Source of the DNA: an uncultured Gammaproteobacteria bacterium | Lineage (GTDB): Bacteria > Pseudomonadota > Gammaproteobacteria > PS1 > Pseudothioglobaceae | Direction of reading: 5' to 3' | Length of the DNA stretch: 64,000 bases | NCBI GenBank assembly: GCA_902556205.1 | Contig: CACDVH010000001.1 | Span: 186,001 to 250,000 of the forward strand | Shown: in pieces, positions 36,487 through 46,067 of the stretch | Position numbering within the stretch: the stretch's first letter is position 1 | Layout: each line of letters opens with the position of its first letter | Notes under the pieces: generated by a model | What the model was told of the DNA's origin: nothing | Seen by the model: only the letters and a program-made list of their open reading frames with translations | Databases searched by the model: none | Position numbers and translations under genes: made by a program

Positions 36487-37437
36487 ATGGGACTTTTTCG
36501 ATCCAAGAAAATTCAAACACTTCTGATTTTCATTATAGCCGTGGTTGCGATTCTTTGGATATTTCAAGATAATTTCTTGAATATTTCTATTTTAAATAAA
36601 TCTACATCAGAAGTTAAGGTTGCAGAGTCTGAGAATTCAGATGCACCATACCTTGAGAAAATAGATAATTTTATTATCAAGGAGTATTCAAAAGAGCAGG
36701 TTTTATTGCATACTATTGAGGCAGATGTTTATAAAAGTTTTAAAAACTCCCCAGTTCAGCTTGAAACTGTTAAGGTTACAACTTTTGATGAATATCAAAA
36801 TGAAGATCTAACGTTGAAGTCCAATCGTGCAGTTATTTTTAAATCTGGTGCGATCCATTTTATAGGGCAGGTTGAAATTAAAACTATGAGCGGCATTTCT
36901 CATGAGATTGACACAGAACTTTTGATTGTTAAGGATGGGCAAATTAATAGCAACCGCAGCATTGTATATCTTGGTGAGAGCGCAAAAATAATGGCAGAGG
37001 GTATGGATATGAACCTTGATAAAGATATAATGAATTTAAATGGCGAGGTTCAAATTTTACAAGATACGGGTGCAATAATCGATACTAGAGATTTATTTAT
37101 TAACCAAGCTGAAGGCGTTAAGAAATATTTGAGTAATGAGTCTACTGTCTATCAATCAGATAAAACTGTTGTGAACGCAGATAAGGGTATTGATGTAGAT
37201 ATGAATTCAAAACTCACAAAACTTTTTGGCAGTGTTAATATTGTGAATGGGACGGGTAGTTCACTTGAGAGCTATGATTTGATTATTGATCAGTCAAATG
37301 GCGGTGAAATTTTTATGTCAAATTCACCAAGCCGTTTTAAATCAAACACTGTTGACATAAAGTCAAATAAAATGCATTATGATGCTATTTCAAACAAACT
37401 TAAACTAACTGATGAGGTTGTTGCTATTTATGAATAA
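36487..37437 (+). CDS. lptC: LPS export protein LptC-like, extended
   Basis: A 316-residue protein with one N-terminal membrane anchor (about residues 10-27, LLIFIIAVVAILWIF) followed by repeated beta-strand (OstA/LptC jellyroll) segments. It bridges LptBFG and LptA for lipopolysaccharide transport. Typical LptC is about 190 residues; here a second jellyroll-like region (about 190-316, GEVQILQDTGA, GSVNIVNGTGS) extends the protein. It overlaps lptA by 8 bp, which supports the assignment. Its ATG lies 3 bp from the divergent thiE start. Confidence 0.85.
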   Translation: MGLFRSKKIQTLLIFIIAVVAILWIFQDNFLNISILNKSTSEVKVAESENSDAPYLEKIDNFIIKEYSKEQVLLHTIEADVYKSFKNSPVQLETVKVTTFDEYQNEDLTLKSNRAVIFKSGAIHFIGQVEIKTMSGISHEIDTELLIVKDGQINSNRSIVYLGESAKIMAEGMDMNLDKDIMNLNGEVQILQDTGAIIDTRDLFINQAEGVKKYLSNESTVYQSDKTVVNADKGIDVDMNSKLTKLFGSVNIVNGTGSSLESYDLIIDQSNGGEIFMSNSPSRFKSNTVDIKSNKMHYDAISNKLKLTDEVVAIYE

Positions 37438-37915
37438 ATTAGTTTTACTTGTGGCAATATTTTTCTCTACTTTTGCATTTGCTCTTTCTGGGGATGCTGA
37501 TCAGCCAATTGAGATAGAGGCAGAATCTGTTATGGTTGATGAGACATCTGGATTTAATGAGTTCGTTGGAGATGCTGAAGTTAAGCAAGGTTCTTTGGTA
37601 ATGACTGCTGAAATTATTCAAGTACAGACCAATGCTGATGGTGTTGAAACTATGGTTGCTAAAGGAACTCTAGAAAAACCTGCAAAGTATATTCAAAGTC
37701 AAGAAAATCAGGCGCGCTTTATTGAAGCTACTGCAACTTTAATTACTTATGATGTCAATGAGGGCATGATTTTTCTTGTTGGCGATGCATACTTGGTTCA
37801 AGGATTTGATTCGTTCAGTGGCGACTCTTTAACATACGATATTAATAACGATAAGGTTCTAGTTAAAGGCTCTGAGGATGGAACTAAGAGAGTGAAGTTT
37901 AAAATAGATCTCTAA
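37430..37915 (+). CDS. lptA: LPS transport periplasmic protein LptA
   Basis: A 161-residue periplasmic bridge protein carrying lipopolysaccharide to the outer membrane. A signal peptide (MNKLVLLVAIFFSTFAFA) precedes an OstA domain with IEIEAESVMVDETSG and the F-x-G-D-A-E-V-K-Q-G segment. The ATG at 37430 is chosen because it begins the signal peptide and overlaps the end of lptC. lptB, which often follows, is absent; adk comes next on the other strand. Confidence 0.93.
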   Translation: MNKLVLLVAIFFSTFAFALSGDADQPIEIEAESVMVDETSGFNEFVGDAEVKQGSLVMTAEIIQVQTNADGVETMVAKGTLEKPAKYIQSQENQARFIEATATLITYDVNEGMIFLVGDAYLVQGFDSFSGDSLTYDINNDKVLVKGSEDGTKRVKFKIDL

Positions 37916-37926
37916 ATAGAATGAGA

Positions 37927-38580
37927 TTAGCTTAATAGCGCGGTTGAAATTCGATCTTTAACCTCTTCCAACGTTCCAACACCATTAATAGCAATGAATT
38001 TAGTGCCAGTTTCGGGTTTGTCTGCATCATTACGATAATACTTCACTAATGGCTCAGTTTGTTGATGGTAAATTTTAAGTCGACCTCTAACAATTGTTTC
38101 ATTGTCATCAACGCGCTGGATTAACTCTCCCCCAGTTATATCGTCCTTTCCAGCTTCTTGAGGAGGATTGAATTTAACATGATATGTCCTCCCAGAAGAG
38201 AGATGAACTCGACGTCCAGACATTCTCTCGACTATATCATCATCCGGAACTTTAACTTCAACGCAATAATTGATTTTAATGCCTTCTAATTTAAGTGCAT
38301 CAGCTTGGTTTATGGTCCTAGGGAATCCATCCAATAAATAACCGTTATGGCAATCAGGTAAATGGATCCTCTCTTTAACAAGCGAGATGATTAGTTCATC
38401 GGGCACTAGATTTCCAGCATCAATAGTTTTTTTGGCTTCTAAACCTAAGGGTGATCCAGCATTGACTGCTGCACGCAACATATCCCCAGTAGAAATCTGA
38501 GGGATATTAAACTTTTCACAAATATGTGCCGCCTGAGTGCCTTTTCCAGCACCAGGGGGGCCTAACAAAATAATATTCAT
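37927..38580 (-). CDS. adk: Adenylate kinase
   Basis: A 217-residue long-form adenylate kinase interconverting ATP + AMP and 2 ADP. P-loop [10 protein letters not shown] is at about residues 6-15, with the AMP-binding [15 protein letters not shown] and LID-region [22 protein letters not shown]. The LID has no zinc cysteines. It is 11 bp downstream of the PPi-dependent phosphofructokinase gene on the same strand and probably co-transcribed with it. Confidence 0.97.
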   Translation of the reverse strand: MNIILLGPPGAGKGTQAAHICEKFNIPQISTGDMLRAAVNAGSPLGLEAKKTIDAGNLVPDELIISLVKERIHLPDCHNGYLLDGFPRTINQADALKLEGIKINYCVEVKVPDDDIVERMSGRRVHLSSGRTYHVKFNPPQEAGKDDITGGELIQRVDDNETIVRGRLKIYHQQTEPLVKYYRNDADKPETGTKFIAINGVGTLEEVKDRISTALLS

Positions 38581-38591
38581 ACAACCTTTAT

Positions 38592-39836
38592 TTAAACCTC
38601 AAAGGGAGGTAATAGCTTATTTACCTTTATTTTTTTCATTACAACATATTCTGGCAAACCATTATTATACGGGGGATAGTTTTCCCCTTCAATAAGTGGA
38701 AGTAAATATTCACGACATGAATTGGTAATAGAAAAACCATCCTCTGAAATAAAACTTTCTGGCATCATTTTTTCAACATTTGCAATATCCTTTAATTCGC
38801 CATAGCCAATTTCCCATTTATAGGGTGTGCTTGATATTCTTACAATAGATGGCATGATTGAATTCATTCCATCTAGAGCCATTTCTACTGCAGCTTTTCC
38901 AAGGGCATAGGCTTGTTCTACATCAGAATTAGAAGCTAAATGTCTTGCTGAACGTTGCAGATAGTCAGCAACAGCCCAGTGAAACTTATAGCCTAAAGAT
39001 TTTTTAATGATATTCGCAACAACAGGTGCTGCTCCTCCAAGTTGCGCATGTCCAAAGTCATCTCGAGTGCCCTGCTCTGCAAGGAAAGAGCCATCAGGCC
39101 ACTTTGTTCCTTCAGATACAACTATGGTGCAGTATCCAAATTCTTTTACATTTTTGTTAACCTTAGCTAAAAATTTCTCTTCATTAAAGTCAACCTCAGG
39201 AAACAAAATTACTACAGGTATTGAGGAGTCTACTAATCCTCCTGCTGCTGCAATCCAGCCAGCATGGCGGCCCATCACTTCTAATACAAAGATTTTTGTT
39301 GAAGTTGCTGCCATTGATGCTACATCAAAACTTGCCTCCATTGTTGAAACAGCAATATATTTTGCTACAGAACCAAATCCTGGGCAGTTATCAGTTACTG
39401 GCAGGTCATTGTCTACAGTTTTGGGTATATGAATTGCCTGAATTGGATACCCCATACTTTCAGATAATTGAGAAACTTTTAAGCAAGTATCTGCTGAGTC
39501 ACCCCCGCCATTATAAAAAAAATAACCGATATTATGAGCTTTAAAAACTTCAATCAATCGCTCATATTCAGCTCTATTGGCCTCTAGTGATTTCATCTTA
39601 TAGCGACAAGACCCAAAACCACCTGACGGTGTGTGATTAAGTGCCGCAATATCAGCTTCTGATTCCAGTGAGGTATCAATTAGGTTTTCAGTTAAAGCAC
39701 CAATAATTCCATTCTCTCCAGCATAAACTGTACCAATTTTGTCAGAATATTTTCGAGCTGTTTCAATCACTCCACTGGCTGAAGCATTAATTACAGCAGT
39801 TACTCCTCCAGATTGAGCATAAAAGGCATTTTTCAT
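38592..39836 (-). CDS. Pyrophosphate-dependent 6-phosphofructokinase
   Basis: A 414-residue PfkA-superfamily enzyme phosphorylating fructose 6-phosphate reversibly with pyrophosphate. PPi specificity is indicated by Asp in the GGGDS motif and Lys in PKTVDND, where ATP enzymes have Gly at both places. [12 protein letters not shown] and [12 protein letters not shown] are further family motifs. Reversible PPi-PFK replaces ATP-PFK and fructose bisphosphatase in several autotrophic and sulfur-oxidising gammaproteobacteria. It probably shares a transcript with adk. Confidence 0.9.
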   Translation of the reverse strand: MKNAFYAQSGGVTAVINASASGVIETARKYSDKIGTVYAGENGIIGALTENLIDTSLESEADIAALNHTPSGGFGSCRYKMKSLEANRAEYERLIEVFKAHNIGYFFYNGGGDSADTCLKVSQLSESMGYPIQAIHIPKTVDNDLPVTDNCPGFGSVAKYIAVSTMEASFDVASMAATSTKIFVLEVMGRHAGWIAAAGGLVDSSIPVVILFPEVDFNEEKFLAKVNKNVKEFGYCTIVVSEGTKWPDGSFLAEQGTRDDFGHAQLGGAAPVVANIIKKSLGYKFHWAVADYLQRSARHLASNSDVEQAYALGKAAVEMALDGMNSIMPSIVRISSTPYKWEIGYGELKDIANVEKMMPESFISEDGFSITNSCREYLLPLIEGENYPPYNNGLPEYVVMKKIKVNKLLPPFEV

Positions 39837-40076
39837 AATTATTTTGTTATTAAAGGTTAAGATTCAAGTATGCATATTTGACTATCGCATACAGATGCAC
39901 TTCAAAGTTAGGAAAAAGTATAACATTTGGTATGAATACAGTATTCAATAATTCTAAAGTATTTTTTAATTATATTAAGTTACTATTTTCTTGTTAAACA
40001 AATATTTTAGAATGCAAGCTGGAGGCAATTGTTACAAATTGTTTCATAGAAAATGGTAATTTAAAATGATGATTAC
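39837..40076. promoter_or_regulatory. 240-bp spacer upstream of PPi-PFK with 15-bp inverted repeat
   Basis: The longest gene-free stretch in the window. It lies between the PPi-PFK start and the end of the yrfG-like gene, both leftward, so it holds the PPi-PFK/adk promoter. The inverted repeat TGAATAC-A-GTATTCA (39933-39947) is about 97 bp upstream of the start codon and is a candidate operator. No RNA gene, further coding frame or terminator was recognised. Confidence 0.4.
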
Positions 40077-40760
40077 CTACTGGGGCATAGTCTCACCAAA
40101 GTTTTCAATATTCCTAAAGCCTGGCACATTTTTTTTTGCAATCTTAGTACTTGGTTTACTAATTGCAATAACATTTTTAATTTTAAATTTGGCAGCCGCC
40201 TCTAAAACATCTAAAGAATCATCAAAGAAGATTGACTTTTCTTTATTGAAATCGATTTGCTTGTCTAGCTCTTTCCAAAATTTTTGTTGTTGTTTTGGAA
40301 TTCCAAAGTCATGTGATGAAATAATTTCATCAAAAAAACCTTCGATTTTAGACATTTTCATTTTTAGTTTAATGCCTTTTCTATGGGCGTTTGTAACAAG
40401 GTAAATACGTTTATTGTTATCTTTTGCAAATTTAAGGAACCTTAATGCATGATCATGAACTTGAATAAGATGAGAGATATCAGATTTTAGTTTCATAATA
40501 TCTAATTCAAGTTGTTTTTCCCAATAATCTAGGCAATACCAGGTTAGCTTCCCTTCTTGAGAATTAATCTTTGATATGATTATTTCTTTAGCTGTCTGAA
40601 AGTCTATGTGATTTTGTTTTGAGTAAACCTTTGGAATATATTCCAACCAAAACTCTAAATCAAAGTTTAAATCCAAGAGTGTCCCGTCTAAGTCTAGAAG
40701 AACTGTATCGATATGATCCCAGTCTAATTTAAGATTATTTTCTTCGCCAAGTTGTTCCAT
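40077..40760 (-). CDS. HAD-family hydrolase, GMP/IMP nucleotidase YrfG-like
   Basis: A 227-residue haloacid-dehalogenase hydrolase. The nucleophile motif is VLLDLDGTLLDLNFD with the LDL-NFD-FW pattern typical of YrfG. It also has VTNAHRKGIKLKM (motif II) and FFDDSLDVLEAA (motif IV). YrfG removes phosphate from GMP/IMP; the precise substrate is inferred. The ATG at 40760 is preferred; it overlaps the end of cysS by 26 bp, so translation is probably coupled. Confidence 0.82.
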   Translation of the reverse strand: MEQLGEENNLKLDWDHIDTVLLDLDGTLLDLNFDLEFWLEYIPKVYSKQNHIDFQTAKEIIISKINSQEGKLTWYCLDYWEKQLELDIMKLKSDISHLIQVHDHALRFLKFAKDNNKRIYLVTNAHRKGIKLKMKMSKIEGFFDEIISSHDFGIPKQQQKFWKELDKQIDFNKEKSIFFDDSLDVLEAAAKFKIKNVIAISKPSTKIAKKNVPGFRNIENFGETMPQ

Positions 40761-42117
40761 TAACACTATCTTCAAGAATTATTCCAAGTTCAAAAAGTTC
40801 GTCTCTTATTTGGTCTGACATTGCAAAATCTTTTGAGCTTCTTGCCTCCTCTCGTTGCTCAATTTTTTTTGAAATATCTGACTCAGACAATTCAGAGCCC
40901 TGCTTCAAGTATTCATCAGCATCATATTCTAGAATGCCTAAATAGTTTCCAAGCTCAACAAGCTGAATTGATAAAGCGCTGGCTTTGTTTGGATTATTTG
41001 TTCGTTCGATATTGATTTGTTTTGCAATTTCAAACAGAATACTCAGAGCCATTGGTGTATTGAAGTCATCATTTAACGCTGAATTAAATCTTTCTTCAAA
41101 ATTAGTATCGATAAGTGTTAAATCATCAACTTTATTGTTTAAGCCATTAATAGCATTGTAGAGTCTTTTTAATGCAGATTGAGCCCCATCAATATTAGTT
41201 TTACTATAATTTAGAGGAGAGCGATAATGACTACTAATAAGAAAATATCGAAGCGTTTCACCATCATAATTCTTTAGTACATCACGAATGGTAAAAAAGT
41301 TTTTGAGAGACTTGCTCATCTTTTCATCATCAACATTGACAAATCCAACATGCATCCAAGTATTTACAAATTTACAGCTATTTGCCCCTTCCGATTGAGC
41401 AATTTCATTTTCATGGTGAGGAAATGTCAAATCCATACCGCCACCGTGTATGTCAAAATGATTAGAAATAAAATGATTTGACATGGCAGAACATTCAATA
41501 TGCCAGCCAGGCCTTCCATCACCCCAAGGTGATGGCCATTTGGGCTCATCCGATTTCGCTTTTTTCCAAAGAACAAAATCGAGTGGATCTTTTTTATTAC
41601 TCTCAATGTCGACCCTCGCTCCAGCCATTAGATCATCTAAGTTTTTTCCAGAAAGTTTTCCGTATTCTTTGAAGTTTCTCACAGAATAAAATACATCACC
41701 ATTTTTCCCTTGATAAGCCAAGCCTTTTTTTGAGAGGTTTTCAATCATATCAATCATCTTATCAATTGAGTCTGTGGCTCTGGGCTCTATATCAGGACTC
41801 AAAACGCCCAACGACTTTTCATCTTCGTGCATTGCATCAATGAATCTATTCGTTAACGTGTATATATCTTCATTGTTTTCAATAGCTCTTGTGATGATCT
41901 TGTCATCAATATCCGTGATATTCCTTACATACTTTACATTAGGAAAGTTTCGTCTCAAATGCCTTGTTATGACATCAAACATAACCATAACTCTAGCATG
42001 ACCCATATGGCATAGGTCATAAACGGTCATACCACATACATAAATTCCAACTTGGTTCGCATCAATAGGTTGAAACTCTTCCTTTTGATTGTTGAGAGTG
42101 TTATAAATTTTGAGCAT
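40735..42117 (-). CDS. cysS: Cysteine--tRNA ligase
   Basis: A 460-residue class I aminoacyl-tRNA synthetase charging tRNA-Cys. It has the zinc-associated YVCGMTVYDLCHMGHAR (with the HIGH-like HMGH), WHIECSAMS, HHENEIAQSEGA and the KMSKSLKNF signature. Length is normal. Its 3' end overlaps the nucleotidase gene by 26 bp. A rubredoxin gene is divergent across a 158-bp spacer. Confidence 0.97.
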   Translation of the reverse strand: MLKIYNTLNNQKEEFQPIDANQVGIYVCGMTVYDLCHMGHARVMVMFDVITRHLRRNFPNVKYVRNITDIDDKIITRAIENNEDIYTLTNRFIDAMHEDEKSLGVLSPDIEPRATDSIDKMIDMIENLSKKGLAYQGKNGDVFYSVRNFKEYGKLSGKNLDDLMAGARVDIESNKKDPLDFVLWKKAKSDEPKWPSPWGDGRPGWHIECSAMSNHFISNHFDIHGGGMDLTFPHHENEIAQSEGANSCKFVNTWMHVGFVNVDDEKMSKSLKNFFTIRDVLKNYDGETLRYFLISSHYRSPLNYSKTNIDGAQSALKRLYNAINGLNNKVDDLTLIDTNFEERFNSALNDDFNTPMALSILFEIAKQINIERTNNPNKASALSIQLVELGNYLGILEYDADEYLKQGSELSESDISKKIEQREEARSSKDFAMSDQIRDELFELGIILEDSVNGTTWRRK

Positions 42118-42275
42118 TGCAATATTTTATACTGTATTTTGTAATATCACTTATATTAGTTTTGATGTTGAAAGTAGCTATCAATTTTGATTATCAATTT
42201 ATGATTAACAAAATGTATAATCATCTTGCAAAGGAATTGACCAGCATTAATAACTTTTCCTGTTAAAAACTTATT

Positions 42276-42440
42276 ATGAAAAAATTTCAATGCACCATGT
42301 GTGGATGGATCTACGATGAAGAGAAAGGCGCTCCAGATGAAGGAATTGATCCTGGAACGACCTGGTCCGATGTTCCTGAAGACTGGGAGTGTCCAGTTTG
42401 TGGATCTGGCAAGGAAGATTTCGATATGGTTGAAATATAA
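42276..42440 (+). CDS. Rubredoxin
   Basis: A 54-residue protein, complete from ATG to TAA. It has both iron-binding pairs of rubredoxin, C6/C9 in CTMCGW and C39/C42 in CPVCGS, and the conserved YDEEKGAPDEGIDPGT and DVPEDWECP segments. It is a cytoplasmic one-electron carrier with a single Fe(Cys)4 site. It lies alone between cysS (divergent) and leuB (37 bp downstream), so its redox partner is not evident here. Confidence 0.95.
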   Translation: MKKFQCTMCGWIYDEEKGAPDEGIDPGTTWSDVPEDWECPVCGSGKEDFDMVEI

Positions 42441-42477
42441 CTACATCTAATTTTTAAACGTATATTAGGAAACTAAA

Positions 42478-43551
42478 ATGTCAAAAATACTCATTCTGCC
42501 TGGCGACGGCATAGGGATAGAAATTGTAGCTCAAGCAGTTAAAGTCATTGATTCATTAAATAGGAATCATTCAATGGGGATGACTCTTGTTAATGGTCTC
42601 CTTGGGGGTGCAGCTTATGATGAAACAGGTTCGCCTTTTCCTGATGAGACGATTAGGATTGCAAAAGAGTGTGACTCAATTTTGCTAGGAGCTGTTGGGG
42701 GTCCTAAATGGGAGTCACTCGAAAGAAGCTTAAGGCCAGAAAGAGGTTTATTGGGCATACGTTCTGAGCTTGAACTTTTTTCAAACCTAAGGCCAGCAAT
42801 CCTATATCCACAACTGGCTTCTGCATCAAGCCTTAAAAAAGAGATTGTATCCGGTCTTGACTTAATGATTGTTCGCGAGCTTGTTGGAGGCATCTATTTT
42901 GGACAGCCAAGAGGAGTTGAAATCAAAAATGGTGAGCGCTTTGGAGTTAATTCTGCGACCTATTATGAATCTGAGATTGCAAGAATTGGACATTCTGCCT
43001 TTCAGATAGCCCAAAAGAGGCAGGGCCGAGTCTGTTCTGTCGATAAAGCAAATGTTCTTGAGGTCTCTGAGCTTTGGAGAGATGTTATGGAAGAAGTATC
43101 AAAAGAATATTCAGATGTAAGGCTCTCTCATTTATACGTTGATAATGCAGCTATGCAACTCGTGAGAGACCCTAAGCAGTTTGATGTCATGGTTACTAGC
43201 AATCTTTTTGGAGATGTGTTGTCTGATTGTGCAGCAATGCTAACTGGCTCGATCGGAATGCTGCCCTCGGCATCATTAGATAAAAATAACTTTGGTATGT
43301 ATGAGCCTATTCATGGTTCTGCCCCAGACATAGCTGGCAAAGATATTGCAAATCCATTAGCAACTATCTTGTCTGTCTCTATGATGCTGAGATACTCGCT
43401 TAACCAAGCAGAGCTGGCTGAAAACATTGATTCTGCGGTGAGCGCTGTCTTGGATCAAGGATACAGAACAAGAGATATTGCTGGCGATAGTCAAAAAGTA
43501 GTTGGAACAGAGGAAATGGGTGATCTTGTTGTTAAGGCTTTAGAGTCTTAG
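42478..43551 (+). CDS. leuB: 3-isopropylmalate dehydrogenase
   Basis: A 357-residue NAD-dependent decarboxylating dehydrogenase of leucine synthesis. It has [33 protein letters not shown] (substrate arginines), ELVGGIYFG and the C-terminal [11 protein letters not shown] and [15 protein letters not shown]. It differs from isocitrate dehydrogenase in this loop pattern. leuC and leuD are not in the window. Its stop codon overlaps that of the convergent alkA-like gene by 4 bp. Confidence 0.96.
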   Translation: MSKILILPGDGIGIEIVAQAVKVIDSLNRNHSMGMTLVNGLLGGAAYDETGSPFPDETIRIAKECDSILLGAVGGPKWESLERSLRPERGLLGIRSELELFSNLRPAILYPQLASASSLKKEIVSGLDLMIVRELVGGIYFGQPRGVEIKNGERFGVNSATYYESEIARIGHSAFQIAQKRQGRVCSVDKANVLEVSELWRDVMEEVSKEYSDVRLSHLYVDNAAMQLVRDPKQFDVMVTSNLFGDVLSDCAAMLTGSIGMLPSASLDKNNFGMYEPIHGSAPDIAGKDIANPLATILSVSMMLRYSLNQAELAENIDSAVSAVLDQGYRTRDIAGDSQKVVGTEEMGDLVVKALES

Positions 43552-44171
43552 TATTGAACATCCTCACTATCGATAGATTTCCATAGAAACCAGCATGCTA
43601 CGCTTCTGTATGGTCTCCATTGTTCTGAAATTTCGATGATTTTTTCTATTCTTAGAGCTTCACCTTCTCCATATGTCTGATTCATAGCTCTTATGATTCC
43701 TATATCTTTAATTGGAAAAATATCTTTTTCCAATAAATAAAACATTCCAAACATTTCTGCAGTCCAAGGCCCCACTCCCTTGATGGTAATTAATTCTTCA
43801 TAAATACTCTCGTACGACCTAGCTTCCCAGTATGAGTGAGACTTTATCGAATGAAAAATAAAATGATTACAAATATTAATTATGTACTGAGCTTTTTGCT
43901 TCGATAGGCCACAAGACTTTAGCTCTTCAAAACTTATCGAAAGAACATTTTCTGGCCTTATTTTGCCAATTTTATTTGCGAGCTTTCCCCAAACACTTGC
44001 AGCTGCCTGGATAGATATTTGTTGACCAACTATTGATCGAAGAAGAGTTTCTAATGCTTCGCCTCTAGATGAAATACTATAATCTGGATGTTCTAAAAAC
44101 AACTTTCCTAGTTTAGGATCAACATTGGATAAGAATTCTTTAGATTGTTGCCAATATTCAGGGTGAGCCAT
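43548..44171 (-). CDS. alkA: DNA-3-methyladenine glycosylase II
   Basis: A 207-residue HhH-GPD base-excision glycosylase removing alkylated purines. It has the helix-hairpin-helix segment [16 protein letters not shown], with the catalytic Asp in [12 protein letters not shown], and [20 protein letters not shown] at the N-terminus. It lacks the N-terminal domain of E. coli AlkA, as do many short bacterial homologues, and has no Fe-S cysteines of the Nth type. It converges with leuB. Confidence 0.87.
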   Translation of the reverse strand: MAHPEYWQQSKEFLSNVDPKLGKLFLEHPDYSISSRGEALETLLRSIVGQQISIQAAASVWGKLANKIGKIRPENVLSISFEELKSCGLSKQKAQYIINICNHFIFHSIKSHSYWEARSYESIYEELITIKGVGPWTAEMFGMFYLLEKDIFPIKDIGIIRAMNQTYGEGEALRIEKIIEISEQWRPYRSVACWFLWKSIDSEDVQY

Positions 44172-44283
44172 GATTTGATTTATGTCAAAAGTTTATGAGG
44201 TTTTTTTGATTTAACTGGCGATTTAGTATAGAAGACATTGTCGTATAATTCTTGGTAATTTAACAAAAAATTAAGGTGAAATA

Positions 44284-45168
44284 ATGAGTACCAAAAAAAA
44301 TGTAACTTTTATTGGTCTGGGAACGATGGGTTATCCAATGGCAGGGCATTTATCAAACTCTGATCTTTTTAATGTAACTGTTTTTAATCGATCCTCAGAT
44401 AAATCTACGAAATGGAGTAATGAATATAAGGGAAGTGTGGCCAAAACTATTGAAGATGCTGTTTCAGATGCTGACGTAGTCATAACATGTACCGGAAGGG
44501 ATGAAGATATGATGGAAATTGTTTTTTCAGAGAACGGAATGTTGGCTTATCTCAAAAGTGGCTCTATCTTTGTTGACCACACCACCACGTCTTGTAAACT
44601 AGCAAAGCACTTAAATAAGTCTTTACAGTCTAAAGGCATCGATTTTATTGATGCTCCAGTAAGCGGTGGTGAGGCCGGTGCAGTCAATGGCGAATTAACT
44701 GTGATGGCTGGAGGAGACAAAGCTATATTGGAATCATGCGATTCACTCATTAAAACATATTCAAAAAGTATAACTTTAATGGGGGAAGCTGGAGCGGGAC
44801 AATTAGCAAAAATGGTCAATCAAATATGTATTGCTGGCGTATTACAAGGTCTATCAGAGGGGTTACTTTTTGCTGAAGCTGAAAATCTAGATATGGATAA
44901 ATTATTGTCTGCGATTTCTGGTGGCGCTGCACAATCTTGGCAAATGGTAAATAGGGGTAAGACTATGCACAACAGGGAGTTTGATTTTGGATTTGCGATT
45001 AAATGGATGGTCAAAGATTTAGGGTATTGCATAGAACAAGCTAAGGGAAATCAAACTAATTTGACTTTTACTCAAGAGGTTTATGATAGATATATCAATC
45101 TAATGGATAAAGGGCACACATACAGTGATACATCAGCCTTAATGGTTTTTGAAGAGTTGAATAATTGA
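44284..45168 (+). CDS. NAD(P)-dependent 3-hydroxyisobutyrate dehydrogenase family protein
   Basis: A 294-residue beta-hydroxyacid dehydrogenase. The cofactor motif is FIGLGTMGYPMAGHL, with substrate-binding DAPVSGGEAGA and the catalytic Lys in GQLAKMVNQI. Family members oxidise 3-hydroxyisobutyrate or reduce tartronate or succinic semialdehyde; the substrate here is unknown. A good ribosome site AAGGTG precedes the ATG. It is followed 21 bp later by a PhyH-type oxygenase, suggesting a shared pathway. Confidence 0.88.
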   Translation: MSTKKNVTFIGLGTMGYPMAGHLSNSDLFNVTVFNRSSDKSTKWSNEYKGSVAKTIEDAVSDADVVITCTGRDEDMMEIVFSENGMLAYLKSGSIFVDHTTTSCKLAKHLNKSLQSKGIDFIDAPVSGGEAGAVNGELTVMAGGDKAILESCDSLIKTYSKSITLMGEAGAGQLAKMVNQICIAGVLQGLSEGLLFAEAENLDMDKLLSAISGGAAQSWQMVNRGKTMHNREFDFGFAIKWMVKDLGYCIEQAKGNQTNLTFTQEVYDRYINLMDKGHTYSDTSALMVFEELNN

Positions 45169-45189
45169 ATAAGGTGAGGCATCATTAGA

Positions 45190-46014
45190 ATGATTCAAGC
45201 TACCATAACAGGGGATCAACAGAATGACTTTCGAAATAATGGGTTTTTGACTTTAGATAAATTTATCAATTTGGAGTTGCTTGATGAATTGAAAAAAAGA
45301 ATTGATCTTCTATTTAAGGGTGAGTTTGAAACTGGAATTGAGCCAGACGAATGGAACTGGAGAAGTGATAGAGACCCTAGCGATGTTACTAGACAAATTT
45401 GTAATGCTTGGAAATCAGATAATCTTATCAAGGAAGTGGTTTGCAGTAAAGTTATCGGACAAATTGTTTCTGAATTGATGGGTTGGAGAGGTGCAAGACT
45501 CATACAAGATAATATTTTATGGAAGCCTCCTCAAGGTAAGCCTTTGGCGTATCACCAAGATGCAGCATATATAGATTGGATAGTGCCTCAGAGTATGGCT
45601 ACCTGTTGGATTCCACTTGATAATATTCTTCAGGAAAATGGAGCACTAGAATTTGCAGTTGAGTCACATCTATGGGAGTTATGCCCGCCATCGGATAGCT
45701 TTCATGCTCCTGAAGATTACAAGGAAGAGCTTAATCGTTATTTAAAAAATAATAACAAGAAGCTTGAGACCTATGCAGTTGATGTTCCTGCGGGCGGAGT
45801 TTCATTTCACCATGGTATGACTTGGCATGGTTCAGGAGTGAACCTCACAAGTCAGGATCGAAGGGCGATTGTTGCGCATTGCGTTCCAAATGATGCTCAG
45901 TTTCATGATTCAAATTGTGGGGGTACTGGAAAAATTTACAGAAAATTTAAATTAAATGATAGCAATAAGCTAGATGATAGTTTTTTTCCTTTACTATGGG
46001 AAAATAATGATTAA
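45190..46014 (+). CDS. Phytanoyl-CoA dioxygenase (PhyH) family Fe(II)/2-oxoglutarate oxygenase
   Basis: A 274-residue non-heme iron oxygenase. The HxD iron motif is YHQDAAYIDW and the distal His lies in MTWHGSGVN, with an Arg-containing RRAIVAH segment that would hold 2-oxoglutarate. Family substrates include ectoine, phosphonates, mitomycin-type metabolites and acyl-CoAs, so the substrate is unassigned. It is downstream of the hydroxyacid dehydrogenase gene; an oxygenase hydroxylating a substrate that the dehydrogenase then oxidises is a reasonable guess. Confidence 0.85.
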   Translation: MIQATITGDQQNDFRNNGFLTLDKFINLELLDELKKRIDLLFKGEFETGIEPDEWNWRSDRDPSDVTRQICNAWKSDNLIKEVVCSKVIGQIVSELMGWRGARLIQDNILWKPPQGKPLAYHQDAAYIDWIVPQSMATCWIPLDNILQENGALEFAVESHLWELCPPSDSFHAPEDYKEELNRYLKNNNKKLETYAVDVPAGGVSFHHGMTWHGSGVNLTSQDRRAIVAHCVPNDAQFHDSNCGGTGKIYRKFKLNDSNKLDDSFFPLLWENND

Positions 46015-46067
46015 TTTATCTATTCTTTTTTAGATTAATAATTTTAACCAATGGCATAATATTGACT

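Noticed and set aside
39007-39544. Long plus-strand open frames inside the PPi-PFK gene
   Set aside because: They are antisense shadows of a well-conserved gene with no ribosome site or recognisable protein.
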